This document shows, in pieces, positions 16,372-25,465 of a stretch of DNA of 64,000 nt. This DNA comes from Flavobacteriaceae bacterium. GTDB lineage: Bacteria > Bacteroidota > Bacteroidia > Flavobacteriales > Flavobacteriaceae. The notes under the pieces were generated by a model. That model saw only the letters and a program-made list of their open reading frames with translations, was not told where the DNA came from and made no database searches. The stretch lies in contig JAKIUU010000005.1 of NCBI GenBank assembly GCA_021647405.1, forward strand, positions 40,645-104,644, in the 5' to 3' direction. Positions within the stretch are counted from its first letter, which is position 1, and the number at the start of each line of letters is the position of its first letter. A program made the translations under genes and the position numbers.

Positions 16372-17607
16372 TTATTTAACAAGTTTTTTAACAAGTTTCC
16401 CCAAACTTAAACCTTGTACTATTATAGAGAAAACAACAACCATATAGGTTATAACCAAAAATAAATCGCGGTGCATTGCCGTGGTTAAACTCAAGGCTAA
16501 GGCAATAGAAATACCACCGCGTAAACCGCCCCAAGTCATCATTAAATTGGTATGGGGCACAAAATCTAATTTTTTGGCAAAGAATTTTATTGGAAAATGT
16601 AAAGACATAAAACGTGCTACCAATAATAAGGGAATGGCAATAATACCCGCAATAATGTATTGCTTGTTAAAGGTTAGTACCAACATTTCCATGCCTATTA
16701 AAACAAAGAGAACGGTGTTTAGCAAGATGTCTAGCAACTCCCAAAATTTATCTACATAAGTTTCTGTTGTTTTACTCATGGCGGTTTCTCTTACGGTATC
16801 ATTTCCTACAAATAAACCGGCTGTTACCATGGCTAAGGGGGCAGATACATGGAGGTATTGTGCCAAAATAGTACCGCCCATTACCGTGGCTATAGTAATA
16901 ATAACCTCGGTATCGTAATCGTCAATAGATTTAAGCATTCTAAAAGTGAGCCATCCTAAGATAAGCCCTAAAGAAATGCCACCAATAACTTCTACCAAAA
17001 AGAGCTCGGCTACATGCCCAAAAGTGACTTCAGTACCGCCTTTTGCCAATTGATAAATGGTAAGAAAAATAACCACACCCACACCGTCGTTAAACAAAGA
17101 CTCGCCAACAATTTTTGTTTCCAATTTTTTGGGTGCTCCCACCTGTTTTAGAATCCCTAAAACGGCAATGGGATCTGTAGGTGATATCAAGGCACCAAAT
17201 AACAGACAATGTATAAAAGCCACATCGAGACCCAAAAGTTTAAAGAGGTAAAAACTCAAAGCGCCCACGATAAAAGTTGAGCTTATGGTGCCCAAGCTGG
17301 CAAATACCAAAATGGGATAACGCTGTACCTTTAATTGGGCAAAATTGGTGTGTAAAGCCCCTGCAAAGAGTAAAAAACTCAGCATGACATCCAGTAAAAC
17401 CGATTGAAAATCAATCTGAGCCAACAAATGTTTTTCGTGCTCTAAGAGCGTATTGTCAAAATAACTACTGGCCAAAACTAAAAGTGTTACCACAATGGTA
17501 ATGAGCATTAAACCAATAGTATTGGGTAATTTAAGGAAGCGTGTATTTATATAGCCAAACAAAGCGGCTATAACAACTAAAACAGCAATAATTGTAAACA
17601 CGTCCAT
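16372..17607 (-). CDS. CPA1-type sodium/proton antiporter
   Basis: A 411-residue membrane protein with about 12 helices. Signature motifs of the monovalent cation:proton antiporter-1 family include ISPTDPIAVLG (conserved Asp) and GESLFNDGVGVVIFL (the Asn-Asp ion-binding pair). It would exchange Na+ or K+ for protons at the inner membrane, which fits an organism that uses a sodium-pumping NADH dehydrogenase (nqr genes in this window). It ends 2 nt from the start of the DinB-family gene, so the two form a transcription unit. Confidence 0.88.
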   Translation of the reverse strand: MDVFTIIAVLVVIAALFGYINTRFLKLPNTIGLMLITIVVTLLVLASSYFDNTLLEHEKHLLAQIDFQSVLLDVMLSFLLFAGALHTNFAQLKVQRYPILVFASLGTISSTFIVGALSFYLFKLLGLDVAFIHCLLFGALISPTDPIAVLGILKQVGAPKKLETKIVGESLFNDGVGVVIFLTIYQLAKGGTEVTFGHVAELFLVEVIGGISLGLILGWLTFRMLKSIDDYDTEVIITIATVMGGTILAQYLHVSAPLAMVTAGLFVGNDTVRETAMSKTTETYVDKFWELLDILLNTVLFVLIGMEMLVLTFNKQYIIAGIIAIPLLLVARFMSLHFPIKFFAKKLDFVPHTNLMMTWGGLRGGISIALALSLTTAMHRDLFLVITYMVVVFSIIVQGLSLGKLVKKLVK

Positions 17608-17609
17608 TA

Positions 17610-18065
17610 CTAAACTAATTTTTTAAGCGCCATAATAATACCTACATGCATGCCTTCGTGATAATTGCTAAAAGCAATGGCATCTTTTACATTATTTATG
17701 GTATAACCCAAGCTTGTAGGATACACGTTAAAGGTTTTAAAAGAACCCCTGTTAAACAAATCTTTTGTTGTTTCTACAGCGCTGTGCATTTGCGATTTTA
17801 GGTTTTCAATTTCGGCCAAAGTATAATCTGTTCTGGGTACAGAACCTTTCCCAAAGGCTTTAATAATTGTTTTATCTACAACACAAGCCACATCTGAAAG
17901 CTTATGAACGAGTAACTGTTGTGTTACGAGAATATGACCCAAATTCCATGCAATATTGTTATTAAATCCTTTTGGGATATTGTTATACTGTACCTCAGTT
18001 AGATTTTTAGTTAGACCTAACAGTACATTGCGACTTAGTTTTGCAATTTCAAATTGGTGTGTCAT
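17610..18065 (-). CDS. DinB-family protein
   Basis: A 151-residue four-helix-bundle protein. Histidines in NLGHILVTQQLLVH and YHEGMHVG supply the metal-binding triad characteristic of the DinB/YfiT fold. Relatives include thiol S-transferases (bacillithiol or mycothiol dependent) and proteins of unknown function. It is upstream of, and nearly abuts, the antiporter gene. Confidence 0.8.
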   Translation of the reverse strand: MTHQFEIAKLSRNVLLGLTKNLTEVQYNNIPKGFNNNIAWNLGHILVTQQLLVHKLSDVACVVDKTIIKAFGKGSVPRTDYTLAEIENLKSQMHSAVETTKDLFNRGSFKTFNVYPTSLGYTINNVKDAIAFSNYHEGMHVGIIMALKKLV

Positions 18066-18119
18066 ATTTTTTGAATTTTGCCTAAAAATAGCGTTATTTT
18101 TGATGCTGAAACTTCTATT

Positions 18120-18470
18120 ATGAAAAAAATATACTTTTTAAAAACCTGTGATACCTGTTTGCGTATTTTAAAACAATTAGATACTTCTGATTTTATCTTA
18201 CAAGATATTAAATCGGCGCCTATTACCGCAACGCAACTAGAAGAAATGTACCAAAGATCTAAAAGTTATGAAGCTTTGTTTAGCCGCCGTGCCAAAAAGT
18301 TCGGCCAAATGGATTTAAAAAATCAGAGATTAAGCGAAACCGATTACAAACAACTTATTTTAGAACACTATACTTTTTTAAAACGCCCCGTTGTACTTGA
18401 GGGCGATAAAATATTTATAGGAAGTAGTAAAAAAACGGTTGCCATTTTGGTTGAGAATTATGGAAAATGA
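18120..18470 (+). CDS. ArsC/Spx-family thioredoxin-fold protein
   Basis: A 116-residue protein starting MKKIYFLKTCDTCLRIL, with Cys10 and Cys13 forming the CxxC motif of the ArsC/Spx/YffB family. Further family features are the central SYEALFSRRAKKF region and a C-terminal KRPVVLEGDKIFIG. It could be a glutathione- or thioredoxin-linked reductase; arsenate reduction is not implied, since no ars genes are nearby. ATG 18120 is chosen because the fold starts there. Confidence 0.8.
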   Translation: MKKIYFLKTCDTCLRILKQLDTSDFILQDIKSAPITATQLEEMYQRSKSYEALFSRRAKKFGQMDLKNQRLSETDYKQLILEHYTFLKRPVVLEGDKIFIGSSKKTVAILVENYGK

Positions 18471-18583
18471 TTTATTGATTTAAAAGTGATAATTGCGGTA
18501 TGCGTTCACAAATTGCCTGTTTAAAAATAGCTTTATAGATAAAATACAGATACTATTTGTATGAAATTATATTCAATTCAACA

Positions 18584-18616
18584 AGACCTCCTAGGTTTTT
18601 AAAACCTAGGAGGTCT
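18584..18616. repeat. Long perfect palindrome, possible terminator or dispersed repeat
   Basis: AGACCTCCTAGGTTTT (18584-18599) and its exact reverse complement (18601-18616) are separated by a single T, a 16-bp perfect inverted repeat. It lies between the convergent ArsC-like and DUF3089 genes, so it may be a bidirectional terminator, although neither side has a long T run. The remaining intergenic bases hold nothing I recognise. Elements like this are often repeated in Flavobacteriaceae chromosomes. Confidence 0.6.
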
Positions 18617-18636
18617 GTATAATTTAAAGCTTTATA

Positions 18637-19662
18637 TTAGTGTAATTTTAAAAAAGAATCCACCCGTAAAACGGCATTTTCGCGTACATCTTCCCAAAAC
18701 AGATTGATATCGCCTGTGTGGTAGCGTTTTTTGTTTAGGGCAAATAGTCGGTATGGAAAGTGCGGTAAACTTGTCCACAAAATACCATCTTTAACATAAA
18801 CCCGTAGTGCCTGTGTGTACAATTTGTCATTGTTAAATAAAAAGCCTTTATGGGCTGCGCGCAAAGACGTTGTGGCAGCATCCCAAGTAATGGGATTGGA
18901 AACCGCAGCACCCTCAAACCATTTAGAAAAAGTTTTGGGATAATAGTTCTTTTTATAGGTATTCCATGCTACAAAGCCGCCTGTTTGGGTGGGTTTTGTC
19001 ATAAAAGGAATCGTTTTAAAGACATCTTTTTTAATGGCAATACCTGGAATATAAGCGGCAATCAATTGTTTTTGTAAAGGTTTACCATCTACAAATTCTT
19101 TCAATAATTTTATGGCATGTGTGGTGCCTTGACTGTGTGAAGCAATAATAAAAGGGCGGCCATTATTATAATTTTTTAGGTAGTATTGAAAAGCAGCTTT
19201 AACATCGGCGTAAGCCAAATCTAAAGCTTCTTTACCACCATTTAGGAATTGATTATAAGAGCGAATATGAGCCTGCCTATAATAGGGTACATACAATTTA
19301 CCTGCATTTAAAAAGGCCGAAGCTTGAAAATAAACCGCCGTGTTTAACACCTTATTTTGCTGTGCCTTATCGGATATGGGTACATTCCACCGCAGATCTT
19401 TTTTATCGAGATTTAATGTGGGGTATATGTAAAAAATATCGGCTTTTAAGTTGGTGGTGTTGGTTTGCCATTTTTTTAAATCTTCGGGATAGGTGTTGGG
19501 TAAAACGGCCCACGATGTTGCGTTGTTGTAGTTTGGTGCTACAGGTGGTTTTTGCGAAGAAAAAACAGGAATTTCAACACTTTTACAACTGCCCAAACCA
19601 ATAAGTAAAGTAAGTATTAACAGGTTTTTAAAACCGTCAAAAAGTTTTTTTAACCGATTCAT
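18637..19662 (-). CDS. DUF3089 lipoprotein (alpha/beta-hydrolase-like)
   Basis: A 341-residue predicted lipoprotein; the signal segment ends in LLIGLGSC, with Cys26 lipidated. The DUF3089 pattern is seen in ADIFYIYPTLNLDKKDLRWN and in the nucleophile elbow IIASHSQGTTHAIKLL, resembling an alpha/beta-hydrolase serine. Near the C-terminus HKGFLFNNDKL supplies a possible histidine. Likely an envelope-anchored esterase or lipase with unknown substrate. Its start overlaps the stop of the DUF4254 gene by 4 nt, so the pair is translationally coupled. Confidence 0.8.
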   Translation of the reverse strand: MNRLKKLFDGFKNLLILTLLIGLGSCKSVEIPVFSSQKPPVAPNYNNATSWAVLPNTYPEDLKKWQTNTTNLKADIFYIYPTLNLDKKDLRWNVPISDKAQQNKVLNTAVYFQASAFLNAGKLYVPYYRQAHIRSYNQFLNGGKEALDLAYADVKAAFQYYLKNYNNGRPFIIASHSQGTTHAIKLLKEFVDGKPLQKQLIAAYIPGIAIKKDVFKTIPFMTKPTQTGGFVAWNTYKKNYYPKTFSKWFEGAAVSNPITWDAATTSLRAAHKGFLFNNDKLYTQALRVYVKDGILWTSLPHFPYRLFALNKKRYHTGDINLFWEDVRENAVLRVDSFLKLH

Positions 19663-20261
19663 TTCTTTTTGTAAAGCATGGGATTCAAATCGTCATCATT
19701 GTACATTTTCATCTGTTTATAGACTTTTACATATTTTTCGCCAGAAGCAAAATCGTTTAATAAATCGTCAATAGCAGTTGATAAATCGACACGTTGTTCT
19801 AATAAAACATTTAGCTTTTTTTGACAAGTATCTCTGTGTTCTTGAGTGGCAGATAAACGGGTGGCTTCTTCGTTCATATGGTAAATTTTTAAAGCCAAAA
19901 TAGAGAGTCTGTCAATGGCCCAAGCTGGTGTTTCAGAATTTATTTTAGCGCCTTTTTTAATTTTTACATCTTTAAATTTATTTAAAAAATAGCTGTCAAT
20001 AAACTCAACCATATCGGTTCTGTCTTGATTTGAAGCGTCAATTTTACGTTTTAAAGTTAGGGCTTCTGTAGGATTGATATCTGGCAAACGGATAATATCT
20101 TCGTAATGCCATTGTACGGTGTCTATCCAACTTTTTCTATACAACAAATGCTCAAAACTATTTTTGTTAAACGGATTTTCAAAGGGTTGATCTACGTTGT
20201 CAACTATGTGATATTTATCAATTAATGTGTCAAATAGGTGGTTGTATTGTGCTGCTTTCAT
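19659..20261 (-). CDS. DUF4254 protein
   Basis: A 200-residue, mostly helical cytosolic protein. The core IDTVQWHYEDIIRLPDI, then LKRKIDASNQDRTDMVEFID, is the recurring DUF4254 pattern as I remember it. In other Flavobacteriia this family often sits near glycosyltransferase genes; here it is coupled to the DUF3089 lipoprotein. The highly charged, conserved polar residues suggest an enzyme or adaptor, but no function is established. Confidence 0.8.
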   Translation of the reverse strand: MKAAQYNHLFDTLIDKYHIVDNVDQPFENPFNKNSFEHLLYRKSWIDTVQWHYEDIIRLPDINPTEALTLKRKIDASNQDRTDMVEFIDSYFLNKFKDVKIKKGAKINSETPAWAIDRLSILALKIYHMNEEATRLSATQEHRDTCQKKLNVLLEQRVDLSTAIDDLLNDFASGEKYVKVYKQMKMYNDDDLNPMLYKKK

Positions 20262-20323
20262 AAGGGTTGTTCTAAAATTGAGATGCTTAAAATAGGGTTC
20301 AAAAATAAGAATTTAAAATGAGA

Positions 20324-21025
20324 TTATGAGGTAAAATTTCGCTCAATAAGCCATAAAAAACGCTCTTCGTAAGTCTCTTTTTTTTGCCAAGAATAGTCGG
20401 GTTTTACTTGGTTTAAAATAAAATTTTTGGCGGCTTGTTCGGTTTCAAAAGTATTTAATTGCGACAATACACGGTTAAAATCTTCTTGGCTGTCTTCAAA
20501 TAGGTGTTTAACCAAGGCAATGCGGTCATTTAAGTCTATCGAAAATCCTTTTTGAAGGCTGTCATTTAAAGAAACTTTGGGCTTAGATTGTAAGTTTAAG
20601 GTTTCTTTACTTGTTTCTTCGCCAACAGCTAAATCGCTTTTTAAAGCCTGCTTTTCCTCTTGTTTGGCGGCTTCTATTTTTTCTTTTAAGGTAGCAGGGG
20701 GGGGTGTTACTTGGGCTTCTATTTTTATTTCGGGCACCTCCGAAGCTTCTTTTTTTATAAAAATATCTTCCAAATCGGGTGTAACACCTATTTCATCCTC
20801 AATAGAAAAAAGTGTTTCCTCTTTTGGTATTGGCGGTTCGATTTGATCTGAGGTCTTACAGCTCTCTTTTTCAGGAGTTTTCTCTAGTTTTAAATATTCT
20901 AAGACACACAACTGGTCATAGATTAATTGGGTGTTTTTTTTGAGTAAATCAATATCTGTATGCTTATTTAAAGCCAAAATGGTACGCGCTAGTGCCATTA
21001 GGTCGGCTTCTACTTTTTTGTGCAT
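20324..21025 (-). CDS. Conserved flavobacterial protein of unknown function
   Basis: A 233-residue soluble protein in three parts: a helical N-terminus (1-48, MHKKVEADLMALARTILALN), an acidic, proline- and glutamate-rich low-complexity linker (about 49-155), and a compact C-terminal domain (about 156-233) with LNDRIALVKHLFEDSQEDFN, ILNQVKPDYSW and ERFLWLIERNF. The C-terminal block resembles a family I have seen widely in Bacteroidota without assigned function. It is divergent from tdk, 105 bp apart. Confidence 0.7.
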   Translation of the reverse strand: MHKKVEADLMALARTILALNKHTDIDLLKKNTQLIYDQLCVLEYLKLEKTPEKESCKTSDQIEPPIPKEETLFSIEDEIGVTPDLEDIFIKKEASEVPEIKIEAQVTPPPATLKEKIEAAKQEEKQALKSDLAVGEETSKETLNLQSKPKVSLNDSLQKGFSIDLNDRIALVKHLFEDSQEDFNRVLSQLNTFETEQAAKNFILNQVKPDYSWQKKETYEERFLWLIERNFTS

Positions 21026-21065
21026 AAGTTGTCTGTTTTAATTCAATTTTAAGTGCGATTTTTAA

Positions 21066-21073
21066 TAACTTTG
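21066..21073 (+). promoter_or_regulatory. Candidate -7 element for tdk-alr
   Basis: TAACTTTG matches TAnnTTTG 57 bp upstream of the tdk ATG. The resulting 5' leader would contain the inverted repeat ATGTCAT (21079-21085), 9-nt spacer, ATGACAT (21095-21101), which could be an operator or a small hairpin. No clear -33 element was found. Confidence 0.4.
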
Positions 21074-21130
21074 TAGCAATGTCATGACTATTTTATGACA
21101 TAAAACCCTTACAAGCTTGAAATTTACAAA

Positions 21131-21742
21131 ATGTTTCTTGAAAATACAGTAAATCAAAACGAACAATTTGGCTGGATAGAAGTTATATGTGGCTCTATGT
21201 TTTCTGGTAAGACAGAAGAACTGATACGCCGTTTGAAACGTGCAAATTTCGCAAAACAGAATGTTGAGATTTTTAAACCCGCTGTCGATACACGTTATGA
21301 TGACGAAATGGTGGTGTCGCACGATGCCAATGAGATCCGTTCTACTCCTGTTCCTGCAGCAGCCAATATCCCTATTTTAGCCACCAATGTAGATGTTGTT
21401 GGCATTGACGAAGCCCAATTTTTTGACGATGAAATAGTACGTGTTTGTAACGATTTGGCCAACCGCGGCATCCGGGTAATTGTGGCAGGATTGGATATGG
21501 ATTTTAAAGGAAATCCTTTTGGTCCTATGCCTGCTTTAATGGCCACAGCCGAATATGTTACAAAAGTCCATGCCGTGTGTACCAAAACTGGCAACTTGGC
21601 CCATTACAGCCACCGTACTGTTCAAAATGATGAGTTGGTTTTAGTGGGCGAAATGCAAGAGTACGAACCCTTGAGTAGGGCTGCTTATTTTAAAGTCATG
21701 CAGAAAGCCAAAGAAGAAACAAAAAAAAATGACTCACGTTAG
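21131..21742 (+). CDS. tdk: Thymidine kinase
   Basis: A 203-residue type II thymidine kinase that phosphorylates thymidine with ATP. The P-loop GSMFSGKTEELIRRL (about 20-34), the Walker-B-like VVGIDEAQFF and the lasso-domain GLDMDFKGNPF are present. The zinc-lasso cysteines are reduced: VCTKTGNL has one Cys where CxxC is usual, and the later pair reads PLSRAAY, so structural zinc is probably absent, as I recall for other Bacteroidota enzymes. Its 3' end overlaps alr by 14 nt. Confidence 0.93.
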   Translation: MFLENTVNQNEQFGWIEVICGSMFSGKTEELIRRLKRANFAKQNVEIFKPAVDTRYDDEMVVSHDANEIRSTPVPAAANIPILATNVDVVGIDEAQFFDDEIVRVCNDLANRGIRVIVAGLDMDFKGNPFGPMPALMATAEYVTKVHAVCTKTGNLAHYSHRTVQNDELVLVGEMQEYEPLSRAAYFKVMQKAKEETKKNDSR

Positions 21743-22826
21743 TGTATTAAAAATAAATTTAGAGGCTTTAGAACACAATTTTAATTTTTTTAAATCAAAA
21801 CTTAAAGCCAGCACTAAATTTTTAGGTGTGGTAAAAGCATTTGGTTATGGGTCAGATTCTGTTGCTGTAGCCAAACATCTCGAAAGAATAGGCACAAATT
21901 ATTTAGCTGTTGCTTACGCAAAAGAAGGTGTGGCTTTACGTAAAGCAGGTATAAAATTACCCATCTTGGTTTTACACCCACAACCAGATCAATTTGCCCT
22001 TTTGATTAAAAATTGTTTGGAACCCAATTTGTATAATTTTAAAAGCTTAGAGGTATTTGTTAAAGTGCTTTCTAAAAATAAATTAGAGAATTACCCCATT
22101 CATATAAAATTTAATACCGGTTTAAACCGGTTGGGTTTTGTGGCAGATGATATTCCAAAAATAATTTCAATACTCGCCGCCAATAGTTCTGTAAAATTAG
22201 CTTCTATTTTTTCACATTTGGCAGCGAGCGAAGATTTATCTGAAAAGGCTTTTACTTTATCGCAAATAAATCAGTTTGAGCAGATTGCAAATAAAGTTAA
22301 AAAAGAATTAGGCTATACGCCGATGCAACATATTTTAAACACATCGGGGGTTGTAAATTATAGCGAAGCCCAATTTGATATGGTGCGTATCGGTATCGGT
22401 TTATACGGTTTTGGGAATGAGGAGAAGACAACCAACCAGTTACAATCGGTTGTACAATTACAGTCTAAAATTTCGCAAATCCATACGATTAAAGCAGGCG
22501 AAACGGTGGGTTATAACCGCGCTTTTTTATCTGATAAGGTAATAAAAACAGCGACAATACCCGTTGGTCATGCCGATGGTATTTCACGGCAACAAGGCAA
22601 TGGTGTGGGTTATGTGTATATCAACAATCAAAAGGCATTTATAGTGGGCAATGTGTGTATGGATATGCTAATGGTTGATGTTACGGCTATTAATTGCGCC
22701 GAAGGCGATACGGTTTACATTTACAAAGATCAAGCGCATATTGAAGATTTGGCCGCAAAACAAAACACAATTCCGTATGAATTGTTAACGGCCATTTCGC
22801 AGCGTATTGAGCGTAAAGTGGTTTAG
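21729..22826 (+). CDS. alr: Alanine racemase
   Basis: A 365-residue PLP enzyme converting L- to D-alanine for peptidoglycan. The PLP lysine is in GVVKAFGYGSDSVAVA near residue 36, RIGIGLYGF binds phosphate, and the second catalytic base is the Tyr of VGYNRAF. It overlaps tdk by 14 nt in a different frame, which implies coupled translation. The start MTHVSVLKINLEALEHN fits the family. No MurF-type fusion is present, unlike some Bacteroidota alanine racemases. Confidence 0.93.
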   Translation: MTHVSVLKINLEALEHNFNFFKSKLKASTKFLGVVKAFGYGSDSVAVAKHLERIGTNYLAVAYAKEGVALRKAGIKLPILVLHPQPDQFALLIKNCLEPNLYNFKSLEVFVKVLSKNKLENYPIHIKFNTGLNRLGFVADDIPKIISILAANSSVKLASIFSHLAASEDLSEKAFTLSQINQFEQIANKVKKELGYTPMQHILNTSGVVNYSEAQFDMVRIGIGLYGFGNEEKTTNQLQSVVQLQSKISQIHTIKAGETVGYNRAFLSDKVIKTATIPVGHADGISRQQGNGVGYVYINNQKAFIVGNVCMDMLMVDVTAINCAEGDTVYIYKDQAHIEDLAAKQNTIPYELLTAISQRIERKVV

Positions 22827-22832
22827 TTATTA

Positions 22833-24125
22833 TTACCCTCCAAAGTCGTCAAAACGCACATTTTCTGGTGGTACACCAAAGTCATCGCACATTTTTATAA
22901 CAGCTTGATTCATTAACGGAGGGCCACAGAAATAGAATTCAATATCTTCGGGCGTATCGTGTTTAGACAAATAATTATCTATAACCACTTGGTGTATAAA
23001 TCCGGTAAAACCATCGCCTTTAGCGTCATTTACATCTTTTTTATTGACCCAATTATCTTCTGGTGCAGGATCTGATAAAGCGATAAAATATTTAAAGTTA
23101 GGGAAATGCTTTTCGAGGTGTTTAAAGTGATCTACATAAAACAATTCGCGTTTAGAGCGCCCACCATACCAATAAGTCACTTTTCTGCCGGTTTTAATGG
23201 TTTCGAACAGATGGTATAAATGCGAACGCATGGGCGCCATACCAGCACCACCACCAATGTAAAGCATTTCTTCTTCTGATTCGTTTATAAAGAACTCGCC
23301 GTAAGGACCAGAAACAATTACCTTGTCGCCAGGTTTTTGGTTAAAAATATAAGAAGAAGCAATACCCGGATTCACATTTGCCCAACCACCAATATTTCTG
23401 TCAAACGGCGGTGTGGCAATACGTACGTTTAGCATAATACGCCTGCCTTCGGCAGGATAACTGGCCATAGAATACGCTCGTGTAACGGTTTCGTCATTTT
23501 TCATAACCAAAGACCATAATTTAAACTTATCCCATTCTAATTTAAATTTTTCGGGATCGTTAGGATGTTCTTCGGGATGTGCTGTAATATCAATATCAGA
23601 AAAATTAACCTCGCAATTGGGTATTTCAATTTGGATATACCCGCCTGGTTTATAATCCATATCTTCGGGTAATTCTACCACAAATTCTTTAATAAAAGAG
23701 GCAACGTTATAATTTGAGACAACGGTTGCTTCCCATTTTTTAACACCAAAGACTTCTTCAGGCACCTCAATTACCATGTCTTCTTTTACCTTTACTTGAC
23801 AACCCAAACGCCAACCTTCGGCCGCTTCTTTACGAGTAAAGTTAGGCACTTCGGTTGGGAGCATTTCGCCACCACCAGAAGAGACAATACATTTACATTG
23901 TAAGCAGGTACCGCCACCCCCACAAGCTGAGGGTAAAAATATTTTATTCTCGCCTAAAGTGTTCAACAGGTTACTTCCTATGCCAACTTCAATGTCTTTT
24001 TCGCCATTAATTTTAATATGTACGTTACCCGAGGGTAATAATTTTGCTTTTGCTACTAATAATAAAGTTACCAATAATAAGGTAAGGATTAAAAAGGCAA
24101 TTATACTTGCTGCAATTGTTCCCAT
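22833..24125 (-). CDS. nqrF: Na+-translocating NADH:quinone reductase subunit F
   Basis: The 430-residue NADH-input subunit. One N-terminal membrane helix (about 4-24) is followed by a [2Fe-2S] ferredoxin domain with Cys68, Cys74, Cys77 and Cys109 (C-x5-C-x2-C-x31-C), then FAD- and NADH-binding domains (RAYSMASYPAE for FAD; YIGGGAGMAPMRSHL for NADH) and the terminal FYFCGPPLMN and FDDFGG. It takes electrons from NADH to FAD and the iron-sulfur cluster. Last gene of nqrABCDEF. Confidence 0.97.
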   Translation of the reverse strand: MGTIAASIIAFLILTLLLVTLLLVAKAKLLPSGNVHIKINGEKDIEVGIGSNLLNTLGENKIFLPSACGGGGTCLQCKCIVSSGGGEMLPTEVPNFTRKEAAEGWRLGCQVKVKEDMVIEVPEEVFGVKKWEATVVSNYNVASFIKEFVVELPEDMDYKPGGYIQIEIPNCEVNFSDIDITAHPEEHPNDPEKFKLEWDKFKLWSLVMKNDETVTRAYSMASYPAEGRRIMLNVRIATPPFDRNIGGWANVNPGIASSYIFNQKPGDKVIVSGPYGEFFINESEEEMLYIGGGAGMAPMRSHLYHLFETIKTGRKVTYWYGGRSKRELFYVDHFKHLEKHFPNFKYFIALSDPAPEDNWVNKKDVNDAKGDGFTGFIHQVVIDNYLSKHDTPEDIEFYFCGPPLMNQAVIKMCDDFGVPPENVRFDDFGG

Positions 24126-24149
24126 TATTTTATTTCTTAATTTTTTTGA

Positions 24150-24764
24150 TTAAAGCTTAATGCCCATAAAACTCATAAATGCTATTGCCATTAATCCTGT
24201 AATGATAAAAGTAATGCCCAAACCTTTTAAAGGTTCGGGGACATTTGAATAGCTTATTTTTTCTCTGATAGATGCCAATGCCACAATAGCCAAAAGCCAT
24301 CCTATTCCTGAACCAAATCCGTAAACAACTGATTCGGTTATTGTTGAAAAGTCTTTTTGTTGCATAAACAAAGAGCCTCCTAAAATGGCACAGTTTACAG
24401 CTATTAAAGGTAAAAAGATACCTAATGAGCTATACAATGCAGGCGAGAAGCGCTCTACAACCATTTCTACCAATTGTACCATGGCAGCAATAACGGCGAT
24501 AAACATAATATAACTTAAGAAACTAAGATCAATATCTTTGTAAGAAGATCCCAGCCATTGTAAGGCGCCTGCGCGTAAAATATAGGTATCTAACAGGTAG
24601 TTAATAGGGACTGTTATGGTTAATACAAAAATAACAGCAGCGCCTAAACCAACTGCTGTTTTAACCGATTTTGATACGGCTAAAAATGAGCACATGCCTA
24701 AGAAATAGGCAAATATCATATTGTCTATAAAGATACTTTTTATAAATATATTAGCTAATTCCAT
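24150..24764 (-). CDS. nqrE: Na+-translocating NADH:quinone reductase subunit E
   Basis: A 204-residue membrane subunit with six helices, homologous to NqrD and to RnfA. It retains the two conserved in-membrane cysteines (FLGMCSFLAVS and LIAVNCAILGG) that, with NqrD's pair, hold the intramembrane iron-sulfur centre linking NqrF to NqrC. Located between nqrD and nqrF. Confidence 0.96.
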   Translation of the reverse strand: MELANIFIKSIFIDNMIFAYFLGMCSFLAVSKSVKTAVGLGAAVIFVLTITVPINYLLDTYILRAGALQWLGSSYKDIDLSFLSYIMFIAVIAAMVQLVEMVVERFSPALYSSLGIFLPLIAVNCAILGGSLFMQQKDFSTITESVVYGFGSGIGWLLAIVALASIREKISYSNVPEPLKGLGITFIITGLMAIAFMSFMGIKL

Positions 24765-24778
24765 AATTTAATTACTGA

Positions 24779-25447
24779 TTATATTTCTATTAATTTTGAG
24801 TTAAATGAGCGTTGTATCCAAATATAAATACCAACTACAATGAGCGCCATAGGGGCTAATAACATAAAACCATTATTTTCATAGCCAATAGCATAAAGAC
24901 CGGTCGATTCGGCTATTGTTTTTGCTTTATGACCTAATATTTCGAAGCCCATAAGTTTTCCTGAGCCTAAAAGCTCTCTAAAAAAGGATACCACAACTAA
25001 TATTAAACCATAACCAGCGCCATTACCAATACCATCTAAAAATGAGGCCCAAGGTTTGTTGGCCAAAGCAAAAGCTTCTAACCTTCCCATTACAATACAG
25101 TTGGTTATAATTAAACCCACAAACACCGAGAGTTGTTTGCTTATGTCGTAAGCATACGCCTTTAGAGTTAAATCAACTAAAATAACAAGTGCAGCCACAA
25201 TAACCAGTTGTACTATTATACGCACCCTATTGGGGATTAAATTACGTAATGAAGACACAATAACATTACTTGCAGCCACCACCACCATAACAGAAATAGC
25301 CATTACAATAGCAGGTTTTAATTGAACAGTTACTGCTAAAGCCGAACAAATTCCTAAAACCTGAACCGTAATAGGATTGTTATCGTTTAACGGATCTTTT
25401 AATAGATTTATATTTTTCTTTGAAAATAAGCCTTCTTTATCTGCCAT
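24779..25447 (-). CDS. nqrD: Na+-translocating NADH:quinone reductase subunit D
   Basis: A 222-residue six-helix membrane protein, paralogous to NqrE. The conserved cysteines are in QVLGICSALAVTVQL and GLIITNCIVMGRLEAF. The soluble start KKNINLLKDPLNDNNPITVQ is typical of NqrD. Spaced 14 nt from nqrE and 18 nt from nqrC. Confidence 0.96.
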   Translation of the reverse strand: MADKEGLFSKKNINLLKDPLNDNNPITVQVLGICSALAVTVQLKPAIVMAISVMVVVAASNVIVSSLRNLIPNRVRIIVQLVIVAALVILVDLTLKAYAYDISKQLSVFVGLIITNCIVMGRLEAFALANKPWASFLDGIGNGAGYGLILVVVSFFRELLGSGKLMGFEILGHKAKTIAESTGLYAIGYENNGFMLLAPMALIVVGIYIWIQRSFNSKLIEI

Positions 25448-25465
25448 AATTACATTTATAAAGCA

